Source: Sphingobium bisphenolivorans
Lineage (GTDB): Bacteria > Pseudomonadota > Alphaproteobacteria > Sphingomonadales > Sphingomonadaceae
Direction of reading: 5' to 3'
DNA length: 64,000 bases
Assembly: GCF_000412635.1 (NCBI RefSeq)
Contig: NZ_ASTG01000001.1
Coordinates: forward strand, 186,001 to 250,000
Positions within the stretch are counted from its first letter, which is position 1; each line of letters begins with the position of its first letter. This document shows positions 28,777-37,482 of this stretch, piece by piece. The notes beneath the pieces are model-generated. The model saw only the letters and a list, made by a program, of their open reading frames with translations, was not told where the DNA came from and ran no database searches. Made by a program: the position numbers and the translations under genes.

Positions 28777-28930
28777 GCCGTGCGGTTCGCACAAAGGGGT
28801 AGGATCATGACCGAAGGCATAAGTGCGCCGCTTCCGACGGTCAACCAAAGCTGGCGTGGGGGCCGACAAGGGCGACGGTAGAAACATTTTGTCACGCGAT
28901 CCGTACTAAACGGCGGCTCGCGATTGTGAT

Positions 28931-28956
28931 GCCGGGCCTCTTGAACAAGGCCCGGC
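28931..28956 (-). terminator. Probable terminator downstream of torF
   Basis: A 9-bp inverted repeat (GCCGGGCCT at 28931-28939, AGGCCCGGC at 28948-28956) lies 12 bp beyond the stop of the TorF porin gene. The T-tract is missing on the minus strand, so the call rests on stem strength and position. Confidence 0.45.
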
Positions 28957-28968
28957 AACTCGCAGTTT

Positions 28969-29808
28969 TCAGAAGGCTGCAGTTACGGAGAAGACCACCG
29001 TGCTGCGCGCGATCGACTTACCGATGTCCTTGCTATCGTTGACCATGAAGTTCGGACGGAGATATTCTTCCTCAACGCGTGCGATGTCGGTGTCGACATA
29101 GGCGACGCCAACGGTCAGAGGCGTGCCGGGAACAGCGACGTCAGCACCGACCAGCCAGTCGAGATACTTGCCGGTGGGCGCGATGGAAGTGCCGTTGGGA
29201 CCAAGGCCCGGATTGCCATCCGACCAGCCCAGATGCGCCTTCAGGGTGACCGAGGTATTCGGAACGCCGGCGTTGAGATCGCCCCAGACGTAGAGATTGT
29301 CTTCCTTGTCACCTGGATTGTCGATGCCGCTAGTGGCGCTGCTCTGCCAATTTCCAAGCGCTTGCTGCTTGGGCGCATAGGCGACGCCGACCAGGCCCTT
29401 GACGGGGCCGAACTGGTGCGAGAGCTTAACATAGGGCTCTGCGAAGTCCGTCTTGTCGGCGCCGGAGGGATACATGTACCAAGTCAGCCCGACATCGACG
29501 GTCGTGCCCTCACCCAACGAAGCGGAATAGCCGCCGATCAGATCGAGTTCCATGTTAGCGCCGCCGAATCGACCCCAGCCGCCGAGGTTCGAACCCCAGG
29601 CGCCGACATAGAAGCCGCTTTCGTGGGTGGCCGTAATGCCTCCTTGAACAGCCATGCCGCGGTCGCTCTGCGACACGCCACGGAAGCGATAGTCGGACAC
29701 CAGCGCGACGCTACCCGAAACGGTGACGGGGCCTGCGGGCTCTTCCTGAGCGAAAGCCGGAGCGCTGGAGAGCAGCGCAAGCGCGGCACAGGCAATCTGA
29801 TACTTCAT
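28969..29808 (-). CDS. TorF family putative porin
   Basis: A 279-aa outer-membrane barrel of the TorF family. The signal peptide ends AFAQEE. The mature part opens with GSVALVSDYRFRGVSQSDRG, the family's first strand. It alternates amphipathic strands (FYVGAWGSNLGG, MELDLIGGYS) and ends in a phenylalanine typical of barrel proteins (VFSVTAAF). The ATG at 29808 has AGGGGA 7 nt upstream, better than the ATG at 29814. Substrate unknown; it stands alone next to the sulP-carbonic anhydrase operon. Confidence 0.88.
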   Translation of the reverse strand: MKYQIACAALALLSSAPAFAQEEPAGPVTVSGSVALVSDYRFRGVSQSDRGMAVQGGITATHESGFYVGAWGSNLGGWGRFGGANMELDLIGGYSASLGEGTTVDVGLTWYMYPSGADKTDFAEPYVKLSHQFGPVKGLVGVAYAPKQQALGNWQSSATSGIDNPGDKEDNLYVWGDLNAGVPNTSVTLKAHLGWSDGNPGLGPNGTSIAPTGKYLDWLVGADVAVPGTPLTVGVAYVDTDIARVEEEYLRPNFMVNDSKDIGKSIARSTVVFSVTAAF

Positions 29809-30017
29809 GAACATTCCCCTTGACGTAAGAATGTTCCGTCCTGCGTCCGCCCCGCCCGATAGTCTGTTTTGATCGCTATCGGTGCCAACGGATCGACGCC
29901 AAAATATGAAACTGGATCAATTTACGAAACAGTTTTTTTCGCATCTGCGAAAAGCTACTCGCCTACTGTGCTGTTTCCGCCACAGTTTGTGTAAGCAGGC
30001 CGACAATCCTAAAAGGC

Positions 30018-30056
30018 GAAAAGCCGCCGCGTCGGAGGGGGGTGACGCGACGGCTT
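30018..30056 (-). terminator. Rho-independent terminator of the sulP operon
   Basis: On the minus strand AAGCCG-T-CGCGTC pairs with GACGCG-G-CGGCTT, with plus-strand arms at 30044-30056 and 30021-30033. The stem is followed by TTTTCGCCTTTT. It lies 24 bp after the sulP stop and has the classical stem plus T-run. Confidence 0.75.
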
Positions 30057-30079
30057 CCCGAACCGGCTCATGCCGGGTT

Positions 30080-31576
30080 TCAGGCGACGAGCTGGCGTAT
30101 CCGGCCAGTCGCGCCGAACAGTTCGACGGGTGCACCGGAGCCGCGGCGCCGATCGATCCACTCCCGCACCATCTCGGCGCAGGTATGGTCGATATGCGCC
30201 AGACGCTCGACATTCAGGATGACGAGCTGGCCCGCGGGCACCGATTCCAGCCGGGCCGAGAGCTTAGGCAGGCTGAGGAAGGTGGCGGTACCGTGCAGCG
30301 CCACCTCATGCGCGTCCTCGCGGCTCTCTTCATCCACGCCCAGACGGAGGCGACGGGCATGGGGCAGCAGTTCCAGCATCGAAAGACCGATGCCGACCAG
30401 CACGCCGGTAAGCAGATCGGTCGCGACGACGCAGATCAGCGTGGCGGCCCAGACGATCGCCGGCAGCGGGCCGTAGCGATGGAGGAGATGCTTCACATGA
30501 TCCACGCTGACCAACCGGACGCCGGTGACGACCAGGATGCCTGCCAGCGCCGCCATCGGGATTTCCCGCAGCAGCCACGGCAGCAGAGCGACGAAGCCGA
30601 GAATCCAGATGCCGTGCAGGATGGTCGAGAGACGAGTCTTGGCGCCGGCCTGGACGTTGGCCGAGCTGCGGACGATCACGCCGGTCATCGGCAGCGCGCC
30701 CGCCACGCCGCAGAGCAGATTGCCGACGCCCTGCGCGCTCAGTTCGCGGTTATAGTTGGTGCGCACGCCATCGTGCATCCGGTCCACCGCTGCGGCAGAG
30801 AGAAGCGTCTCGGCACTGGCGATGAAGGCGATCGCGACCGCCGTGGTGATGATCGTCGGGTTCATGAGCTGCGCCAGCAACCCCTCGCCTGGCAGCGAGA
30901 TCGCCGACACGATCGACTCAGGCACCACCACGCGCGCCACCGGCAGGCCGAGGAAGAAGGCGACCAGCGTTGCCGCCACCACGCCGACGAGCGCACCGGG
31001 CAGAAGCTTCATCGATGCAGGGCGCAGCTTTTCCCAGCCCAGCATGCCGCCGATCGTAACGAGGCCCACGGCAAAGGCCGTCGCGGCGTCCTGATTGGTG
31101 AGGCCGAAGACCTGCCCCGGCATGGCGATGAGGTTGGCAAGCCCGCTGGACAGCGGCTTGTCATCGAACAGGACGTGGAACTGGCCGACGACGATCAGCA
31201 CGCCGATGCCGGCCAGCATCCCATGCACCACCGCCGGAGAAATGGCGCGGAACCAGCCGCCCACCCGCAAGAGCCCCGCGATCACCTGAATGGCGCCGGC
31301 AAGGATCAGGATGGGGCCGAGGGCGGACAGCCCCTGCTTCTGCACGATCTCGAAGACGATGACCGCGAGCCCGGCCGCCGGGCCGCTGACCTGCAACGGC
31401 GAACCCGCCAACAGGCCGACGATGAGCCCGCCGATCATGCCGGTGATAAGGCCCTTTTCCGGCGGCACGCCCGACGCAACGGCGATGCCCATGCAGAGGG
31501 GCATCGCGACGAGGAAGACAACGATCGACGCCGTGAAGTCGCGGCTGAAGGTGCCGCCGGAGAAAGCCTTGAGCAT
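30080..31576 (-). CDS. SulP-family anion transporter
   Basis: A 498-aa SulP/SLC26 permease with ~12-14 hydrophobic segments and a C-terminal STAS domain (about residues 400-490, NVERLAHIDHTCAEMVREWI). Relatives carry sulfate, bicarbonate or other anions. The N-terminal FSRDFTASIVVFLVAMPLCM and ISPAVVHGMLAGIGVLIVVGQ blocks fit the bicarbonate/low-affinity subgroup often paired with carbonic anhydrase. Its start is 3 bp after the carbonic anhydrase stop, and the GGAG ribosome site overlaps that stop. Bicarbonate transport is inferred from context. Confidence 0.88.
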   Translation of the reverse strand: MLKAFSGGTFSRDFTASIVVFLVAMPLCMGIAVASGVPPEKGLITGMIGGLIVGLLAGSPLQVSGPAAGLAVIVFEIVQKQGLSALGPILILAGAIQVIAGLLRVGGWFRAISPAVVHGMLAGIGVLIVVGQFHVLFDDKPLSSGLANLIAMPGQVFGLTNQDAATAFAVGLVTIGGMLGWEKLRPASMKLLPGALVGVVAATLVAFFLGLPVARVVVPESIVSAISLPGEGLLAQLMNPTIITTAVAIAFIASAETLLSAAAVDRMHDGVRTNYNRELSAQGVGNLLCGVAGALPMTGVIVRSSANVQAGAKTRLSTILHGIWILGFVALLPWLLREIPMAALAGILVVTGVRLVSVDHVKHLLHRYGPLPAIVWAATLICVVATDLLTGVLVGIGLSMLELLPHARRLRLGVDEESREDAHEVALHGTATFLSLPKLSARLESVPAGQLVILNVERLAHIDHTCAEMVREWIDRRRGSGAPVELFGATGRIRQLVA

Positions 31577-31579
31577 GAT

Positions 31580-32278
31580 TTACTCCGCGGCCTGGGCGTA
31601 AACCGCTTCGGCGGCGAGGCGCTTGGCATGCGGCAGGGCGACGGGCAGCGGCTGGCCTTCGCGCAGCGGCAGGAAGCGGCCGGTTTCGCCATCCAGGCCG
31701 AGCACCTGGCCCGCATGGATATCGACATACCAACCGTGCAGCGCGATCTCGCCGCGGGCGATGCCCGAAGCGACGGAAGGATGCGTGCGCAGATGGGCAA
31801 GCTGCACCACCACATTCTCCAGCGCCATGTTCCGCAGCTTGTCCGCATCGCTCAGATCGTCGGGATAGCTTTCACGGCAGACCTTCTGCGCGGCGTGGCT
31901 GTGGCGCAGCCAGGCAGCCACATTGGGCATCGCCGTCAGGTCGGCATTGGTGGAGAGCGCCTTCATCGCGCCGCAGTCGCTGTGCCCGCACACGATGATG
32001 TCGCGCACGCCGAGCACCATGACGGCATATTCGACGGTGGAGGTCACGCCGCCATTCTGCGTCGCGTGGGGCGGCACGATATTGCCCGCATTACGGCAGA
32101 CGAACAGATCACCCGGATCGGCCTGCATGATATGTTCCGGGACGATGCGCGAATCCGCGCAGGAGATCATCAGCGCCTTGGGGCTCTGCCCGTCGCTCGC
32201 AAGCTTGTTGTAAAGCGCGCTCTGGTTCGGGAAAACCTGGCTCTCAAAGCTGAAGACGCGCCCGATAAGATCGTTCAT
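31580..32278 (-). CDS. Beta-class carbonic anhydrase
   Basis: A 232-aa zinc enzyme interconverting CO2 and bicarbonate. Zinc ligands are visible as Cys40 (ISCADSR, with the Asp42-Arg44 dyad), His99 and Cys102 (CGHSDCGAM). The VCRNAGNIVPP stretch is also diagnostic. I prefer the ATG at 32278, which has AAGGA 9 nt upstream, over the one at 32287 that abuts it. It is the first gene of a two-gene unit with sulP. An orphan response regulator gene lies 176 bp upstream on the same strand. Confidence 0.92.
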   Translation of the reverse strand: MNDLIGRVFSFESQVFPNQSALYNKLASDGQSPKALMISCADSRIVPEHIMQADPGDLFVCRNAGNIVPPHATQNGGVTSTVEYAVMVLGVRDIIVCGHSDCGAMKALSTNADLTAMPNVAAWLRHSHAAQKVCRESYPDDLSDADKLRNMALENVVVQLAHLRTHPSVASGIARGEIALHGWYVDIHAGQVLGLDGETGRFLPLREGQPLPVALPHAKRLAAEAVYAQAAE

Positions 32279-32454
32279 GCGACTCATTCCTTCTGGTTCC
32301 TGCCGGTCACGAGGAGGACCGGCTTGATGATGAAGGATAAGTTCGGCCTTTTGCTGCGGCGCAGCGGCTTTGTTAAAAACTATGTCTGGTGAACAAAGGA
32401 ATAGGTGACCCGAAAAAAGACTTATAGATCAGTGCTCTCGCTCCACAGCCCTGT

Positions 32455-33168
32455 CTACCGATCTCGGCTGATCCCGGCACTGAACATATATCCGCCGCCC
32501 CGCACTGTAACGATGGGAGCAGTTCTCTCCCCATGTGTGAGCTTTCTGCGCAGGCGGCTGACCAGCACGTCGACGCTGCGGTCGGAGGGCAGCGGGCTGC
32601 GCATGCCGACCAACTCCATCAGCCTTGCACGGGAGATCACCATCCGGGGATGATCCACGAACACCAGCAGGAGCGAAAACTCCGCCGCGGTCAGCCGGAC
32701 CGCCGCGCCGTCCGGGTCGAGAAGTTCGCGCCGCGCCGGATTCACTGTCCATCCATCAAAACGCGCTTGGCTCAGTTCCTGGCCACCAGGCATCCGCTCG
32801 GCCCGGCTGCGCCTCAGCAGCGCCCGCAGTCTCGCCGCGACCTCTCGGCCTGAATAGGGCTTGTTCATATAATCGTCCGCCCCAAGCTCGAGTCCGACTA
32901 TCCGATCCACCTCGCTGCTGTTGGCGCCGACCAGCAGGATCGGCACATCGCTGCGCTCCCTCACCTCCTGGCAGAGGTCGCGCCCGTGTCGACCCCGGAG
33001 CGCCACGTCGAGCACCAGCGCGCCCACGGGCATGCTGCCGATCACGCTCCACAGGTCGCCGGCCGTCTCTGCAGGCAGGGCGCGAAAGCCGTTCTGCTCC
33101 AGCGACAGGCGCAGTTCATGGCGAAGGTCCGGCTGGCTCTCCGCAATTACGACAAGGGGCGAGCTCAT
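32455..33168 (-). CDS. OmpR-type response regulator with altered receiver
   Basis: A 237-aa regulator: receiver plus winged helix (SDRSVDVLVSRLRRKLT, TVRGGGYMF). Compared with its paralogue at 28066-28776 it keeps D54 and K103, but the second acidic residue of the pocket (position 11) is Ser and the switch Ser/Thr (position 81) is Gly. Phosphorylation may therefore be impaired or replaced. No kinase gene adjoins it. It lies upstream of the carbonic anhydrase-sulP genes in the same direction and may control them. The start at 33168 begins the receiver; the frame is open to 33408. Confidence 0.85.
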   Translation of the reverse strand: MSSPLVVIAESQPDLRHELRLSLEQNGFRALPAETAGDLWSVIGSMPVGALVLDVALRGRHGRDLCQEVRERSDVPILLVGANSSEVDRIVGLELGADDYMNKPYSGREVAARLRALLRRSRAERMPGGQELSQARFDGWTVNPARRELLDPDGAAVRLTAAEFSLLLVFVDHPRMVISRARLMELVGMRSPLPSDRSVDVLVSRLRRKLTHGERTAPIVTVRGGGYMFSAGISRDR

Positions 33169-33305
33169 CGAGCTTGAGGAGCAGGCTTCGCTTGGGGGCA
33201 CATACCGCAACTCCTGCTGCCGCCAGGGGAAAGCGGGATGTAGCCTTGCCAAATGTCCTTGAAGTTTGCCGAAGGTAACAAACTGTTGCTGATGTAAATG
33301 CGGCG

Positions 33306-33835
33306 TCAGGCCAGGGCGGGCCGCCCTGCCTCCACCCGGTTCGTGACATGGTCCAGCAAGGACGATAGCCACAGGGCGTCGCCGGCGGCACGGTGCCGCC
33401 TGGGACAAAGCGAATTCGCATGGGCGATCGCCGCAGTAATGCGCCGCTCACCCGCCCGATATTCATCGAGCAGCAGGGAAACATGGTCGATCATGAAAGG
33501 AGCCGGCGCGCCGGCCGCCGCCGCCAATGTTTGCAGCCAATATTGATCGATGACGCTGTCGGCAACGATGCGGCAGCCCTCAGCCGCATAGATCAGTTCC
33601 GCCAGCACCTGCTCCGCTGGTAGCCCCTCCCGCATGACCTGATCCCGGGTGAGGCCGTGCAACGCCTCGGCCTCGGCCGTCCAGTTCCAGTCCGACCAGT
33701 CATCATGCGGCTGGATCACCAGCTTTGGGCTTTGCCGTTCCGCGCGACGCCGACTTCAATCGGGAATGACCGGCCGTGCCGGGGCAGGCATGACGCTTCG
33801 AAATCGATCGCCAGGATGGTCAAGCTACTCTCCAT
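33306..33835 (-). pseudogene. DEDD 3'-5' exonuclease gene with one frameshift
   Basis: Two frames together encode a ~176-aa exonuclease of the DnaQ/DEDD type. The first (33716-33835, 39 aa) has the metal-binding AIDFEAS motif and ends at TGG TGA. The second continues from about 33722 in another frame with LVIQPHDDW, the GLT helix, VADSVIDQYWL and HRAAGDALW, which hold the remaining DEDD residues. One extra C in the AGC-TGGTG context near 33722 would join them without loss. It may be a recent inactivating mutation or a sequencing error. Otherwise the reading frame is intact down to the stop at 33306. Confidence 0.75.
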
Positions 33836-33941
33836 CGTTCGTAACCGTCCCCGCTCCATCAGAGGGAGCGGCCAGCTCTTTCGATGCCGCGCCTTTGCGC
33901 TCCGACTGTTTCAGTCCGAAGTAATGGAGAATGAATTTCAT
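33825..33941 (-). CDS. Small ORF overlapping the exonuclease start (38 aa)
   Basis: An open frame of 38 codons starting MKFILHYFGLKQSERKG overlaps the first codons of the exonuclease gene: its TAG lies within ATGGAGAGTAG. Such an overlap suggests translational coupling. The N-terminal MKFILHYFGLK is protein-like, while the C-terminal half is Ala/Gly/Ser-rich. The ribosome site is weak (GTGGG next to the ATG). I do not recognise a family; it may be a chance frame. Confidence 0.35.
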   Translation of the reverse strand: MKFILHYFGLKQSERKGAASKELAAPSDGAGTVTNDGE

Positions 33942-34092
33942 CCCACGAACCCGAGTTCGCGGTGAGCCGAACGGGGCGGCATCGGGGCTCTGCTAAATTA
34001 ACATATATGAAACCAGCGCGCGCTTTGTGCTTTTAACGGGTGCGTCCGTCACCGGAAAAAGGAGATGGGCGATTTCAGGAGAGCATAGCGCC

Positions 34093-35187
34093 ATGAAAAT
34101 TGCCCAGATCGCACCCCTGGCGGAAAGTGTGCCGCCCCGGCTCTACGGCGGGACGGAACGCATCGTATCCTATCTGACCGAAGAACTGGTTCGGCAGGGC
34201 CATGACGTGACGCTATTCGCTAGCGGGGATTCTGTGACCAGTGCCGAACTGGTGCCGATTACCGACACGGCGCTGCGCCTCAACCCCGATGTGCGCGATC
34301 CCATTCCTTACCATATGATCCTGCTGGATGCGGTGAGGCGCCGGGCCGATGAGTTCGATGCGCTCCATTTCCACATCGACCTGCTGCACATGCCGATGGT
34401 GCAGGATTTCGTCGGGCGCACGGTCACGACGCTGCACGGGCGGCTCGACCTGCCGGACCTGCCCGCCTTCTACCGCGCCTTCCCCGATCATAGCCTGGTG
34501 TCGATCTCCGATCACCAGCGGCTGCCCATGCCCCCGGTAAATTGGGCCGGGACGATCTATCATGGTCTGCCCGCCGACCTTTTGCCGGGCCGGCCGCAGA
34601 CGAGCGATGGCTATCTCGCATTTCTGGGGCGCATCTCGCCCGAAAAACGCCCCGACCGCGCGATCCGGATCGCGGCGGCGGCTGGCATGCCGCTGCGCAT
34701 CGCGGCCAAGATCGATCAGGTGGACCGGCTTTATTGGGAGCGGGAGATCGCGCCGCTGGTAGAGCGCTATCCCAACATCCATTTCGTCGGGGAGATCAAC
34801 GAGGCGCAGAAAGCGGAATTTCTCGGCAAGGCGAGCGCGCTGCTCTTCCCCATCGACTGGCCCGAGCCTTTCGGCCTGGTGATGATCGAAGCGATGGCCT
34901 GCGCGACGCCGGTCATCGCCTTCCGCTGCGGGTCCGTGCCGGAGATCATCGATCATGGGCAGTCGGGCTTCATCGTGGACGATGAGGATCAGGCTGTCGA
35001 TGCGGTGCGCCGCCTGCCTCAGCTTGACCGGCACATGGTGCGCGCCGCCTTTGACGCACGCTTCACGGCAGAGCGGATGGCGGCGGATTATGTGAAGCTT
35101 TATCATGACTTGGCAGGCGCACGGACCCAGGCGGCTATGCTGCGCCGTCTCCGAGGCGAAGGTCCCGAACTGCAGGTCGTCGGGTAA
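34093..35187 (+). CDS. GT4-family glycosyltransferase
   Basis: A 364-aa GT-B retaining glycosyltransferase. The N-terminal acceptor domain begins MKIAQIAPLAESVPPRLYGG then TERIVSYLTEEL. The C-terminal donor domain has FLGRISPEKRPDRAI and the E-x7-E motif EPFGLVMIEAMACATPVIAF. The ATG at 34093 matches homologues; AGGAG is 12 nt upstream. It is followed after 27 bp by a glycogen-debranching-like glycosidase, so both may act on a storage or osmoprotective oligosaccharide. Donor and acceptor are unknown. Confidence 0.88.
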   Translation: MKIAQIAPLAESVPPRLYGGTERIVSYLTEELVRQGHDVTLFASGDSVTSAELVPITDTALRLNPDVRDPIPYHMILLDAVRRRADEFDALHFHIDLLHMPMVQDFVGRTVTTLHGRLDLPDLPAFYRAFPDHSLVSISDHQRLPMPPVNWAGTIYHGLPADLLPGRPQTSDGYLAFLGRISPEKRPDRAIRIAAAAGMPLRIAAKIDQVDRLYWEREIAPLVERYPNIHFVGEINEAQKAEFLGKASALLFPIDWPEPFGLVMIEAMACATPVIAFRCGSVPEIIDHGQSGFIVDDEDQAVDAVRRLPQLDRHMVRAAFDARFTAERMAADYVKLYHDLAGARTQAAMLRRLRGEGPELQVVG

Positions 35188-35214
35188 GGCAGACAACAGA
35201 TAAAGGAGGGTGGC

Positions 35215-37434
35215 ATGACGGCCAGCCAGTTGGAGCCGCAAGCTCCCGGCATCGAACCGGGGCAAGCTTTGTCGCAGGCGCAGACCCAGTTCTTCATTCC
35301 GGCGACGGCCTCGCTGCATGAGCGCCGGCCGAGGACGCTCAAACATGGCGACAGCTTCGCCGTCTTCGATCATAGCGGCGACGCCATTTCCGGGCCAGGC
35401 AGTCCGGAGGGGCTGTATCATCGCGACACGCGCCACCTCTCCCATCTTTATCTGACGATCAACGGCACGCGGCCGATCCTGCTGAGCTCTGGCCTGCGCG
35501 ACGACAATGCGATGCTGACCTGCGACCTTACCAATCCCGATTTCGCGGGGGATGACGGCCGGGTTGCGGTGGAGCATGACCTCATCCATTTGCGGCGGAC
35601 GCGCTTCCTGTGGAACGCCGCGGTGCATGAGCGCATCACGATACGCAACTTCGATACGGAGGCGCGGACCGTGACCGTCGATATCGGCTTCGCCGCCGAC
35701 TTCGCGGACCTGTTCGAGATACGGGGCATGACCCGGCTGCGGCGCGGCACGATGCGCGAGCCGCTCATCGGTCAGTCCGACGTGCTGCTGAGCTATGAGG
35801 GGCGCGATGCCAAGGTGCGCGCCACGCATCTGCGCTTCGACCCCGCGCCCAAGGAACTGGGCGAGAACCATGTCCGGTTCGAGGTGACAGTCCCTCCCGC
35901 CGAGCGCCGGACGCTCTACATCCTGATCTGCTGCCAACCCATCGAGCAGCCGTCCGGTGACCTGTCGAAGCATTTTCTCAAGACACTGCGCGAATCCATG
36001 CAGTCGCTGAAGCAGGCGCGCAGCCGCGCCGCGACGGTGCGGTCCTCCAACCAACTGTTCAATGAGGTGACGCGACGCTCCGTAGCCGACATCACCATGC
36101 TGTCGACCGACACTGAATACGGCCCCTACCCCTATGCCGGCATCCCCTGGTTCAGCACCGTTTTCGGGCGCGATGCGATTATCACGGCGCTTGAGACATT
36201 GTGGATGGACCCGGCGATCAGCCGGGGCGTGCTGGGCTATCTGGCGGCGCATCAGGCCGACACCTTCGATGCCGACGCGGATGCCGAACCGGGCAAGATC
36301 CTGCACGAAGTCCGGCACGGCGAAATGGCGGAATTGGGCGAGGTCCCCTTCCGCCATTATTATGGGAGCATCGATTCCACGCCGCTGTTCGTGATGCTGG
36401 CCGGCGCCTATCTGGAGCGGACCGCTGACCTGGCGTTCCTCGCGTCGATTCGGCCGCATATGGAGGCCGCACTCGCCTGGATCGACAATCATGGCGACCG
36501 CGATGGCGACGGCTTCGTCGAATATGGCCGGTTCACCGAACAGGGACTCGTCAACCAGGGATGGAAGGACAGCCATGATTCGGTCTTCCATGCCGACGGC
36601 TCGATCGCCAAGGGACCGATCGCCCTCGCTGAAGTTCAGGCCTATGTCTTTGGCGCATGGAAGGCCGCCGAAGCGATCTTCACGGCGTTGGGCGATGCCG
36701 AGAAGGGAGAGCTCTACGCCCGGCGCGCGGAACAGCTGTGTGATCATTTCGATGCGGCCTTCTTCGACGAAGCGCTTGGCACCTATGTGCTGGCGCTGGA
36801 CGGAGACAAATGCCCGTGCCGGGTACGCTCCTCCAACGCAGGCCATGTGCTTTTCACCGGCCTTGCCAAGCAGGAGCGCGTCGCGTCCGTCGTGCGCACG
36901 CTGATGGCGCCGGCCTCCTTCTCAGGATGGGGGGTGCGGACGATCGCGTCGACCGAGGCGCGCTACAATCCGATGAGCTACCATAATGGCTCGATCTGGC
37001 CGCACGACAATGCGCTGATCGCGGCCGGCTTCTCGCGCTACGGTTATCGGCGCGAGGCAGCCCAGATTTTCGAGGGGCTGTTCGCGGCGGCCAGCTATGT
37101 CGACCTGATGCGGCTCCCTGAACTTTTCTGCGGCTTCCCCCGGCGCAGGGCGCAAGGCCCGACCTTCTACCCCGTCGCGTGCAGCCCGCAGGCCTGGTCG
37201 GCGGCCGCGCCGCTCTCGCTCATCCAGTCCAGCCTTGGGCTTGGCTTTGATGTCGCCCAATCGGAGATATCTCTCCGCGAGCCGACCTTGCCACGCTTTG
37301 TGGATGAGTTGACGCTCTACGGCTTGAATGTGGGTAACGCCTCGGTGAACATCGCTTTCGACCGGATGGGAGACAAGGTGGTGGTGAAGCCGCTCGACAA
37401 GACCGGTGCCGCACGCGTGGTAACCGTCGCCTGA
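35215..37434 (+). CDS. Amylo-alpha-1,6-glucosidase-like glycosidase
   Basis: A 739-aa protein with an N-terminal glycogen-debranching-type beta domain (HGDSFAVFDHSGDAI, GLYHRDTRHLSHLYL) and a C-terminal (alpha/alpha)6 barrel (YPYAGIPWFSTVFGRDAIIT, NQGWKDSHDSVFHADG). The barrel acidic residues in GWKDS and in the MSYHNGSIWPHDNALIA block are likely catalytic. An AGGAGG ribosome site precedes the ATG. It follows the glycosyltransferase and is followed by a DGPF-domain gene; the three read as one operon. It could trim glucans, but the substrate is not proven. Confidence 0.85.
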   Translation: MTASQLEPQAPGIEPGQALSQAQTQFFIPATASLHERRPRTLKHGDSFAVFDHSGDAISGPGSPEGLYHRDTRHLSHLYLTINGTRPILLSSGLRDDNAMLTCDLTNPDFAGDDGRVAVEHDLIHLRRTRFLWNAAVHERITIRNFDTEARTVTVDIGFAADFADLFEIRGMTRLRRGTMREPLIGQSDVLLSYEGRDAKVRATHLRFDPAPKELGENHVRFEVTVPPAERRTLYILICCQPIEQPSGDLSKHFLKTLRESMQSLKQARSRAATVRSSNQLFNEVTRRSVADITMLSTDTEYGPYPYAGIPWFSTVFGRDAIITALETLWMDPAISRGVLGYLAAHQADTFDADADAEPGKILHEVRHGEMAELGEVPFRHYYGSIDSTPLFVMLAGAYLERTADLAFLASIRPHMEAALAWIDNHGDRDGDGFVEYGRFTEQGLVNQGWKDSHDSVFHADGSIAKGPIALAEVQAYVFGAWKAAEAIFTALGDAEKGELYARRAEQLCDHFDAAFFDEALGTYVLALDGDKCPCRVRSSNAGHVLFTGLAKQERVASVVRTLMAPASFSGWGVRTIASTEARYNPMSYHNGSIWPHDNALIAAGFSRYGYRREAAQIFEGLFAAASYVDLMRLPELFCGFPRRRAQGPTFYPVACSPQAWSAAAPLSLIQSSLGLGFDVAQSEISLREPTLPRFVDELTLYGLNVGNASVNIAFDRMGDKVVVKPLDKTGAARVVTVA

Positions 37435-37482
37435 TGGCGTCCAGCCGGTCAAGGAACATCGGCAAAGACAAGGAGGCACGCG

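Noticed and set aside
29882-32392. Long plus-strand open frame (836 codons) opposite sulP and the carbonic anhydrase
   Set aside because: Extremely rich in Arg, Gln, His and Asp, with no domain; shadow of the minus-strand operon.
34213-36846. Long open frame (877 codons) on the minus strand opposite the glycosyltransferase and glycosidase genes
   Set aside because: It is the antisense shadow of two genes with clear family motifs; high GC and codon bias create open frames on the other strand. Its translation shows no protein-like domain.
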